A stretch of DNA of 38,335 nucleotides, taken from contig NZ_JALJQZ010000036.1 of NCBI RefSeq assembly GCF_022968395.1, forward strand, positions 1 to 38,335, read 5' to 3'. The notes under the pieces were generated by a model that made no database searches, was not told where the DNA came from, and worked only from the letters and a program-made list of their open reading frames with translations. This stretch comes from Affinirhizobium lemnae. Lineage in GTDB: Bacteria > Pseudomonadota > Alphaproteobacteria > Rhizobiales > Rhizobiaceae. This document shows, piece by piece, positions 1 to 7,800 of this stretch. The stretch's first letter is position 1; every line of letters begins with the position of its first letter. A program made the translations under genes and the position numbers.

Positions 1-43
1 CCAAGCCGGAGGTCTCTCCACTACGATGTAGAACTCGTCCAGT

Positions 44-65
44 CCTCCACCGTAGGTGGAGGTTT
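44..65. terminator. Short GC-rich hairpin at left edge
   Basis: Arms CCTCCACC (44-51) and GGTGGAGG (55-62) pair perfectly around a 3-base loop. On the + strand the stem is followed by TTTACTTT, so it could end a rightward transcript from beyond the left edge. It also lies downstream of the leftward cbiD. No gene is visible in positions 1-78. Terminator function is inferred from structure alone. Confidence 0.4.
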
Positions 66-78
66 ACTTTGATTACAG

Positions 79-1266
79 TCAATCTCCCCCCTTGAGGGGG
101 AGATGGTCGGCAGACCAGAGAGGGGTATCGTCTTCAGCGACCGACAATCTATCCGACGGCATAAACGGTGCTTCACCCACCAGCCTGCCCTCTCGATCGA
201 AAACCAGCACTTCAAGAGCTATTTTGGGTGACTGCAAGGCTTTCGCCGCCGTTTTCCAGGCAAGTTCCGCCACGTGATCACCCAAGGCAAGACCCTGCTC
301 CTCGGCCAGTTGAAAGGCGTGCAACACCGAATTTGCTTGAGCGATCTCATGGCCTAACGTGGCATCCGCTCCTGCCTCGACTGCAACCTTCGCCAGCGCC
401 TCAAGATCCGCCAGACCGCGCTTGGAATGCACATCCAGCATGCCCTGCGCGAGCTTGGTCATCTTGGCGACGCCACCGGCGACGGTGACCTTCGGCACCG
501 GGTGCTTGCGCAGGTATTTCAGCATGCCGCCGACAAAATCACCCATATCGAGAAGCGCGGTTTCCGGCAGATCATGATGCGCCCGCACTGCCTTTTCCGT
601 CGTCATGCCGGTGGAACCGGCAACGTGGGCTAGCCCCTCAGCGCGCGCCACATCAATGCCGCGCCAGATGGAATGAATCCACGCCGAACAGGAAAACGGG
701 ATAACGATGCCGGTGGTGCCGAGCACGGAGAGCCCGCCGACGATACCGAGCCGAGGATTCAGTGTTTTCTGCGCCAGTTCTTCTCCATCAGGAATGGAGA
801 TTTCGACCTCGAAATCCGTATCGGCCCCGGCCACCTCCGCAATGGCAGCGGCGATCATCTGACGTGGGACAGGGTTGATAGCTGGTTCGCCTGGCGGAAT
901 GGGAAGGCCGGGACGTGTTACCATGCCCACACCTTTGCCAGCGAAAAAGCGAAGCCCCTTGCCGGCCTGCCCGCGACGCAGTGTCGCGATGACAAGCGCG
1001 CCATGGGTAACATCAGGATCATCGCCCGCATCCTTGATTATCCCGGCGCGGGCAAAGTCTTCGCCTTGCTCTTCAAAGGCGAGAGAGAATGCCGGTTTCT
1101 GGCCGCCCGGCAGGGTTATCTCCACCATTTCGGGAAAGCCATGTCCCAGGAACGCAAGGCAGGCCGCCTTTGCCGCCGCAGCGGAACAGGTTCCCGTGGT
1201 CCAGCCACGACGCAACTCTTTGCCTTCAACGTCCATGGCTGCATCTATATCGTTGCGGTTGCGCAT
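79..1266 (-). CDS. cbiD: Cobalt-precorrin-5B (C1)-methyltransferase CbiD
   Basis: CbiD methylates C-1 of the corrin ring precursor using S-adenosylmethionine in cobalamin synthesis. The N-terminal signature RRGWTTGTCSAAAAKAA is typical, and the glycine-rich core (ITLPGG, VAGGVAKMTKLAQG) fits the whole family. The reading frame stays open upstream to 1401, but that extension runs into cobB and does not look like CbiD. I place the start at the ATG at 1266 (395 residues); the ATG at 1236 is nearly as good, and neither has a clear Shine-Dalgarno sequence. The gene is divergent from cobB with only 16 bases between starts. The last residues, about TPLWSADHLPLKGGD, are encoded by a palindromic repeat rather than by conserved family sequence. 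In bacteria with the aerobic pathway CbiD may stand in for CobF; this is inference here. Confidence 0.9.
   Translation of the reverse strand: MRNRNDIDAAMDVEGKELRRGWTTGTCSAAAAKAACLAFLGHGFPEMVEITLPGGQKPAFSLAFEEQGEDFARAGIIKDAGDDPDVTHGALVIATLRRGQAGKGLRFFAGKGVGMVTRPGLPIPPGEPAINPVPRQMIAAAIAEVAGADTDFEVEISIPDGEELAQKTLNPRLGIVGGLSVLGTTGIVIPFSCSAWIHSIWRGIDVARAEGLAHVAGSTGMTTEKAVRAHHDLPETALLDMGDFVGGMLKYLRKHPVPKVTVAGGVAKMTKLAQGMLDVHSKRGLADLEALAKVAVEAGADATLGHEIAQANSVLHAFQLAEEQGLALGDHVAELAWKTAAKALQSPKIALEVLVFDREGRLVGEAPFMPSDRLSVAEDDTPLWSADHLPLKGGD
82..130. repeat. Rhizobial-type palindromic intergenic repeat
   Basis: A 9-base inverted repeat (ATCTCCCCC at 82-90, GGGGGAGAT at 96-104, loop CTTGA) is followed by a GGTCGGCAGACCAGAGAGGGG-like tract. 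This layout resembles a short palindromic element I recall as scattered in Rhizobium and Agrobacterium genomes. Here it lies inside the last codons of cbiD and encodes about its last 15 residues. The family assignment is from memory, not a search. Confidence 0.55.
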
Positions 1267-1282
1267 CGTCACTGGCAAAAGC

Positions 1283-2623
1283 ATGAGCATGACAGATAGC
1301 CGACTCACTCCCAAAGCCCTTATCATTGGCGCGCCCCGTTCCGGTGCCGGAAAAACCAGCGTTACCATTGGCTTGCTTCGCGCCTTTGCGCGACGTGGCA
1401 TCCGGGTACGCGGGGTGAAATCTGGGCCTGATTACATCGATCCCGGCTTTCATCAGGCAGCGACCGGTCTGGAAGGCCTCAATCTTGATAGCTGGGCCAT
1501 GGAGCCGGATCTGGTGGCCCATCTTCTGGATCACGCGGCGCAAGATACCGATCTGTTGTTGATTGAAAGCGCCATGGGCCTGTTCGATGGCATTGATGGC
1601 GGCGAGGGTTGTACCGGCTCTGCTGCGGATCTGGCGCGGCTTCTGGATATTCCGGTTCTGCTGGTACTGGATGTATCGGGCCAGAGCCAGACGGCGGCAG
1701 CGGTCGCGGTCGGCTTCAAGTACTACGATGCAAAGGTCCGAACGAAGGGTATCGTCATCAACAGGGCGGGTAGCGAGCGCCATATACGCCTGTCGCGCAC
1801 GGCCATAGAGGCGGCGGGCATGCCCGTTGTGGGTGCCGTCTTGCGCAGCGACGCACTGGCTCTGCCCGAACGCCATCTGGGCCTTGTGCAGGCCAGTGAA
1901 CATGGCGGCATTCAGGACTATATCGACCGGTTGGCGGATGTGATGGAAACATCGGTCGATCTCGACGCCCTGCTTTCGCTGGCGCAGCCGATTGCCTTGC
2001 GGCGTGGAAACCCTGCTGCGGCCATTCCGCCGCCCGGACAGCGTATCGCCATAGCGTCCGATGCCGCCTTCACCTTCCTCTATCCGCATCTGGGTGCCCA
2101 TTGGCGAGCACAAGGGGCAGAACTCGTGCTCTTCTCGCCGCTGAACGACGAGGGACCGGCGCTCGATTGCGATATATGCTGGCTACCGGGAGGCTATCCG
2201 GAACTCCACGCAGGGCAGCTCTCGGCTGCCAACCGCTTTCGCAACCGTATTCGGCACTTCGCCCAGATGAAGCCGGTTCATGGCGAGTGCGGCGGCTTCA
2301 TGGTGCTGGGAACAGGTCTTGTGGATGCCGATGGTGTTCGCCATGTCATGACGGCACTGCTCAGCCATTCCACAAGCTTTGCCAAGCGCAAGATGAACCT
2401 CGGTTATCGGCAGGTGCGTCTGTTGGGGGATGGTCCGCTGGGCTCTGCCGGAGACATTCTGCGCGGCCACGAGTTCCATTATGCCAGCGTCATCGATCCG
2501 GGTCGTGACGAGCCATTTGCCGAAATCGCCGATGGAACCGGCCAGCCGCTTGGGCTGTCGGGCGGAAGGCGCGGCCATGTGAGCGGCACCTTCTTTCACG
2601 CGATAGCGCGAACAACATTGTAG
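1283..2623 (+). CDS. cobB: Cobyrinate a,c-diamide synthase CobB
   Basis: CobB amidates the a and c side chains of (hydrogeno)byrinate, using ATP and glutamine-derived ammonia. The N-terminal domain begins with a P-loop-like GAPRSGAGKTS (residues 16-26) and the conserved SGPDYIDPGFH. The C-terminal class I glutamine amidotransferase domain carries the nucleophile Cys336 in HGECGGFMVLG and a GHEFHYA motif with its histidine. The length of 446 residues is normal for the family. The start is the ATG at 1283, or the in-frame ATG at 1289; the frame is open upstream to 875 but that stretch is the complement of cbiD. The start lies 16 bases from that of the divergent cbiD, so each promoter must sit inside the other gene's 5' end. 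Confidence 0.93.
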   Translation: MSMTDSRLTPKALIIGAPRSGAGKTSVTIGLLRAFARRGIRVRGVKSGPDYIDPGFHQAATGLEGLNLDSWAMEPDLVAHLLDHAAQDTDLLLIESAMGLFDGIDGGEGCTGSAADLARLLDIPVLLVLDVSGQSQTAAAVAVGFKYYDAKVRTKGIVINRAGSERHIRLSRTAIEAAGMPVVGAVLRSDALALPERHLGLVQASEHGGIQDYIDRLADVMETSVDLDALLSLAQPIALRRGNPAAAIPPPGQRIAIASDAAFTFLYPHLGAHWRAQGAELVLFSPLNDEGPALDCDICWLPGGYPELHAGQLSAANRFRNRIRHFAQMKPVHGECGGFMVLGTGLVDADGVRHVMTALLSHSTSFAKRKMNLGYRQVRLLGDGPLGSAGDILRGHEFHYASVIDPGRDEPFAEIADGTGQPLGLSGGRRGHVSGTFFHAIARTTL

Positions 2624-2625
2624 AC

Positions 2626-2785
2626 GCATTGCCGGACGGAAAACCAGTGCCCACTTTTCCTGGGAATGCTCACAACTCTATACGCATTCCCGGACGGAAA
2701 ACCGGTGCCCACTTTTCCTGGGAATGCTCACAACTCTATACGCATTCCCGGACGGAAAACCGGTGTCCACTTTTCCTGGGAATGC
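2626..2785. repeat. Three tandem 58-base palindromic repeats
   Basis: Three copies of a 44-base hairpin start at 2626, 2684 and 2742, an exact 58-base period. The first two are separated from the next by a shared 14-base spacer (TCACAACTCTATAC). Each has outer arms GCATTCCC and GGGAATGC and inner arms GGAAAA and TTTTCC around CCGGTGCCCAC. Copy 1 has one arm mismatch (GCATTGCC). The array fills the gap between the convergent cobB and pbpC and may act as a two-way terminator. It resembles a dispersed repeat I recall from Agrobacterium and Rhizobium genomes. Confidence 0.85.
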
Positions 2786-2791
2786 TCTGGA

Positions 2792-4882
2792 TCACTCAAT
2801 GAACACCCGCACTGTGGCTGCGCGCCCGCGTGAATCAATGACGGTGAGAGTCGAATAGCCCGCGCCATCCGGCTTCCATTCGGAATTGCGTGTGCGGGCT
2901 GTATCCTCCAATGGCTTGCCATTCGCCAGCCACCGGAAAGGTGCCCGCCCGCCCTGCAATTTCAGCATGAGCGGCGCGATTTCTTCGCCACTACGCGCTC
3001 CGAGGTCCACTCTCGCACCTTCGGGAGGATAGACGATCTGCGGGGCCGGTTCCCGCGAGGTAGAGCTCAGCAATCCATTTGCCATGACAGAATAGCGCCT
3101 GAGACCAATCGGCAGATCCGTCAGCGCCAACCGCTGGGCACCGGGGGGCGCGGAGGGATGGCCGGAGATGGCAAGACCTGACCGGGCAAAGGCCTCGAAC
3201 AGAATGGGGGCTGCAGTGCCATAGCCGGTAATGCCGGGAACCGCACCATTGTCTGGCCTTCCAACCCAGACTCCCAACACATAGCGCCCGTCATAACCGA
3301 CGGACCAGGCATCACGGTAACCGTAGCTGGTGCCGGTCTTATAGGCGAGGCCGAGCTTCGGGCTCCCCTGGGGGGGAAGAACGTCAGAGAGGATATCCGT
3401 GACCTGCCAGACGGCGGACGGCTCCAGCAGTGGCTGCATGCCATCTCGCTTCGGCTGATCCCGCACACCATCGCCGAGCTTCACCGGCCAGCCCTGATTG
3501 GCAAGCCCGGCGTAGAGCTGCACGAGATCCTTCAGCGTCATGCCAACACCGCCGAGACCGATGGCAAGACCCGGCGCTTCGCCCGCCGGCAGAACGGGCC
3601 GAACCTCTGCCCGCCTGAACCGCACCATCAGACGGCTGGGGCCGACGCCCTCCAGAACCCGCACCGCCGGTACGTTCAGCGATAATTGCAGGGCTTGGCG
3701 AATGCTGACATCACCCTGATAGCTCATATCGAAATTCTTCGGTCGATAGCCGGAGAAATCGGAAGGGCGATCCTCGATGATCGTTTCCTGCGCGACCAAC
3801 CCCTCTTCGAAGGCGAGGCCATAGATGAACGGTTTCAGCGTCGATCCCGGCGAACGATTGATGCGCGTCATGTCGATCCAGCCGGAGCGGGAGGCATCGA
3901 AGTAATCTGCGGAACCGACATCCGCGACAATCTCGCCTGTGGCCGAATCCGCCATCATCATGGCCAGAGAAACCTTGGGCGGCAGCCGTGCACCCGCCTC
4001 TCGTGCCACGCGTTCCAGCGCGTCCTGCACCGGTTTGCGCAAGGTCGTTTCGTAAATTGCCTCACCCGGTGCCTTGCGCAAGGCAGCCTCTGCCAGATGG
4101 GCGGCAAGGGCTGGCAATTGCCGCCTCTCCCGCGGCACAGCCACAAGCGAGGCGCGATCTGCCTCGCCGTCTCCCACTGCGGTCTCCACATGGGCGCGGG
4201 CCAGAACGCGCTCACGCGCTGCCTTGGCTGCGTCTGGAAAGCGATCCGGCCTTCTACCTTCCGGCGATTGCGGCAGGGCCACCAGCAGCGCGGCCTCCGC
4301 CACGGAAAGCCGCTTCGGCTCCTTGCCGAAATAGGCAAAGCTTGCGGCCCTTACCCCTTCCAGATTGCCGCCATAGGGTGCCAGCGAAAGATAGAGGTCC
4401 ACAATTTCCGCCTTCGACAGACGGCGCTCGATCTGCACCGCCCGCACCATCTGTTTCAGCTTGGCAAAGACGGATCGGCTCTCTCTGGGCTCGATGAGGC
4501 GCGCGACCTGCATGGAGAGAGTGGAGCCACCGGACACGATGCGCCCATGCGTGACAAGCTGAAACGCCGCACGCCCCAGCGCCCGGATATCCACCCCGGA
4601 GTGCTGGTAGAAGCGATGATCCTCATAGGCGATCAGCATGCGGATGAACTGCGGATCGACATCGCCCGCCGTTGTCTTCAACCGCCACAGACCATCCTTC
4701 GTGGCAAAGGCGCGCAGCAATTGCCCGTCTGCATCGCGCACCTCTGCAGACCGGGCACGCGCTGCCTCCAGCGGTGGCGGATAGGCGCGGTCGGCGGCTT
4801 CGAGTGCCATGCAAAGGGACACGGCGACAACAAGCATTGTCGCCGCCCCACCTGCCAGCCACTTGATGAGCCGCCTGCCCAT
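2792..4882 (-). CDS. pbpC: Penicillin-binding protein 1C, glycosyltransferase/transpeptidase
   Basis: PBP1C is a class A-like penicillin-binding protein that acts on peptidoglycan in the periplasm from a single N-terminal membrane anchor (residues about 8-28). The GT51 domain has its catalytic Glu87 in YEDHRFYQHSGVD, followed by SGGSTLSMQ (about 117-125). The transpeptidase domain has all three active-site motifs: SxxK at Ser347-Lys350, SxN at Ser401-Asn403, and KTG at Lys515-Gly517. The last 90 or so residues fit the PBP1C C-terminal beta domain. The 696-residue length is slightly under the E. coli protein. The ATG at 4882 lies 5 bases after the alpha-2-macroglobulin stop, so the two are co-transcribed and probably translationally coupled. 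This pairing is known in many proteobacteria. Confidence 0.95.
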   Translation of the reverse strand: MGRRLIKWLAGGAATMLVVAVSLCMALEAADRAYPPPLEAARARSAEVRDADGQLLRAFATKDGLWRLKTTAGDVDPQFIRMLIAYEDHRFYQHSGVDIRALGRAAFQLVTHGRIVSGGSTLSMQVARLIEPRESRSVFAKLKQMVRAVQIERRLSKAEIVDLYLSLAPYGGNLEGVRAASFAYFGKEPKRLSVAEAALLVALPQSPEGRRPDRFPDAAKAARERVLARAHVETAVGDGEADRASLVAVPRERRQLPALAAHLAEAALRKAPGEAIYETTLRKPVQDALERVAREAGARLPPKVSLAMMMADSATGEIVADVGSADYFDASRSGWIDMTRINRSPGSTLKPFIYGLAFEEGLVAQETIIEDRPSDFSGYRPKNFDMSYQGDVSIRQALQLSLNVPAVRVLEGVGPSRLMVRFRRAEVRPVLPAGEAPGLAIGLGGVGMTLKDLVQLYAGLANQGWPVKLGDGVRDQPKRDGMQPLLEPSAVWQVTDILSDVLPPQGSPKLGLAYKTGTSYGYRDAWSVGYDGRYVLGVWVGRPDNGAVPGITGYGTAAPILFEAFARSGLAISGHPSAPPGAQRLALTDLPIGLRRYSVMANGLLSSTSREPAPQIVYPPEGARVDLGARSGEEIAPLMLKLQGGRAPFRWLANGKPLEDTARTRNSEWKPDGAGYSTLTVIDSRGRAATVRVFIE

Positions 4883-4887
4883 GGCCG

Positions 4888-7800
4888 TTACTGCGCTTCC
4901 TGAACCTGCATGCGGCCCGCCGCAGAGCGCGCCGACAATTCTGGCCGGTACATATCTTCCACGCTGGCCGCGGGATGATCATAGGCTCCGGGTGTCACCG
5001 CCCGCACGACATAGGCCAGCGAGAACTCGCGGTTATCGCCCTTGTTACGGTCGAACGCCGCGACAAAACGGTCGTTGCGGAACTCCGTATGGGCCACCTG
5101 CACCTGGCCGACCCATTCGAAATTGGCCAGCTGCGCGCTATCCACGAGATTGGGATTGTCGATCTCGAAGCCTGCTGGCAGCAAATCCTGCACGAGGATG
5201 CGGGATGGCCAGTCATTCGTTTCGTTGACAGTCAGAACCACAACATAACGCTCGTTCTGCTTGGCCTCAGTGACATTCGCTTCCTGCCCATCCAGCGTGT
5301 AATAGGCTCGGGTGATGGCAAAGCCATTGCCTCCCGCTGCCGGTGGCTGCTTGGGCGAAGCATAGGTGGTGATGACTGCCGAAACCGGCTCGCTGGCGCG
5401 GTTAGTCAGCGTCACCGGCTTTGCCAAAAGCTCATCACCCGTCATCTGCTGGCGGTAGGCACCTGTAGCCACCTGTCCGTTCACATCCACCTTCAACCCG
5501 CTATCGCCGTTTTGAAGGGCACGCGCCGCCAGAAGCATCCAGGCCTGCTCCTGCGTGCTCATGTACTTCCTCTTGCGCGCTTCCTTGGCAACGGCTGCCG
5601 CCAGTTGTGGAACGATTGCCGGAACCGGGCGGCTTTCCGCGGCCAATGCCAGAACCGCCGCACCATCTCGCAGAGTGGAACCATAATCCGACCACGACCA
5701 GCTGACTTGCGTTGCAACAGCCTGTTCCGTCATCTGAAGGGCGGAGGCGAACACTGTCTTCGACCGTTGCGTATCGCCGTAAAGCGAAAGGGCAGCGGCC
5801 AGATGCGCCTTGGCAAGCGGTGTGGGGAAATCGTTCAGCATTGTATCCGCATAGTAGCGCAGATCGCTGATCGAGGCCTTGCGGTTACGTGCGAGAACAT
5901 AGAGCGCGTAGGAAACCTGCTCGCCCTGATCCTTAATATTGACCTCATAGGCCAAAGAGTTCTGCAAGTTTTCCAGCGCCTGCACCAGCGCCCGATCCGG
6001 CACATCGAGACCCTGTTCACGCGCCCGGGTCAGGAATTCCGTCACATAGGCATCCAGCCAGCGATCGCCCGAACCCGGCCCCCAAAGACCGAAGCTGCCG
6101 GACGAAGACTGATAGGCCAGCACGCGGTAGATGGCATCCTGAACCCTCTTCTTCACATCGGGATCATCCGCCATGCCGCTTTGCCTGGACAGTTCGGAGA
6201 GATAGAGCAGCGGCACCGCACGGCTGGTCGTCTGCTCGGCGCAGCCATAAGGATAGCGATCGAGCGACATCAGCAGCGCCGGGATGTCGAAATCTGCCGA
6301 GCGGGTCACGCCGAGCGTCAGGCTTGCGCCCTGCAATTGCGCATCTGCCAGCAGGTTGCCATCCACCGTTAGGCTCTGGTTCGGTGCAAGCGAAATGATG
6401 CGCTTTTCAGTGACCGGCAGCACTGCCGGGCGAACCGGCAACTCGAGACGCTGCTGCATGGGCGCAAGACCGTTTCCAGCCAAAGTCACCGTCAGCGATC
6501 CATCACCAACACGCGCGCCCTTGATGGCAAGGTTGACCGTGCTTTTGGCACCGGCATTCAGCTTTACGGTGCGGGATGCATTTGCCCCTGTGACACTGAT
6601 CTGCGGGCTGGCGGCGATGGAGACCTGATAATCACCCGCCGGTGCATCCGTATTGGCAATGTCGAGCCGCAACATGGCCTCATCGCCAGGGGCGAGGAAA
6701 CGCGGCAGGCTGGCGGTAACAACCACGGGATCGCGGATCACCACATCCTTCGTGCCATGGCCGACTGCGGTTTTCGTCCAGGCGACGGCCATCACTCGCG
6801 CCGTGCCGTTGAACTGTGGAACATCGAAGCTGACATTGGCCTTTCCATCCGGCCCGACGCGAACGATGCCGGAGAAGAAGGCAATCAGCTTTTCCTTCGG
6901 CGGGCTGCCTTGCAAAGCCACGCTTCCGCCATCGCCGCCGGTGCGCAGCTTGCCCGTCGCACCCAGCGAACCATCGATCAGACGTCCATAGATATCGCGG
7001 ATTTCAAGGCCGAGACGACGCTGTCCGAAATACCAGTTGTCTGGCGCAGGCGGCTCATAGCGCGTGAGGTTCAGGATACCGACATCGACAGCGGCAACTG
7101 TGACATAGGCTTCTTCGCCAACGCCCGCGCCCTTCACATCCACGCCGATCTGCAGCGGTTGGCGCGGCAGCGTCTTGTCCGGTGCCGTCAGCGAAACGGT
7201 CAGATCGCGATCCTGCGGGTCCACCTTCAGCCAGGTCACGCCAATGGCGCGCATGGGCATGCGGCTTTCGCGTGCATTGCCGGGACGATAAATCAAGGCA
7301 GTAACATAAGCTCCCGCGCCCCATTCCTTCGTCACCGGAATGGAAACCTCACCGCCCTTTTCACCGATCGAGACATTTTGTACGGAGATCAGATTTTCCG
7401 CGCCGTTAGCGATCATCAATTGACCGGCATAGCGGGAGGAAACTTTCAGCTTCGCCGTGTCGCCCACCTTGTAGGAGGCCTTGTCGAGCGCGATTTCCAG
7501 CGCATCCGGTGTTTCGGTCGAAGTCGCGGTCACGAACCAGCCCGCATCGAACTCGACGCTGGATGCGGGCGCATCCGGCTCGGGGCCGGTGACTTCCAGA
7601 CGATAGCGGCCCCACTGGACGGGAACGGAAATCTTGCCGCCATCTACCGCTGCGACATCCACCTTGCCATTGACGATCTGTTTGGTGCGATTGACCGGCT
7701 CGTAACGCCAGGAATTGCCTTCGCGATACCATTGATAGTCGCGCTCGATCTTGACGAGCTTCCACAACAGGCCGGGGGCAGCCCGCTTCTGGGCATCGGC

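Noticed and set aside
1267..1401. N-terminal extension of CbiD
   Set aside because: It overlaps the start of cobB, does not resemble CbiD, and ends where the family sequence begins.
1226..2113. Open frame of 295 codons opposite cobB
   Set aside because: cobB on the + strand has full domain content; this frame has no family signature.
2626..2785. Possible small CRISPR array
   Set aside because: The spacers are identical 14-base sequences, the repeats are long internal hairpins, and there are no cas genes. It is a tandem palindromic repeat.
3686..4903. Open frame of 405 codons on the + strand opposite pbpC
   Set aside because: pbpC on the minus strand carries every catalytic motif; the + frame has a composition rich in Arg, His and Gln typical of an antisense shadow.
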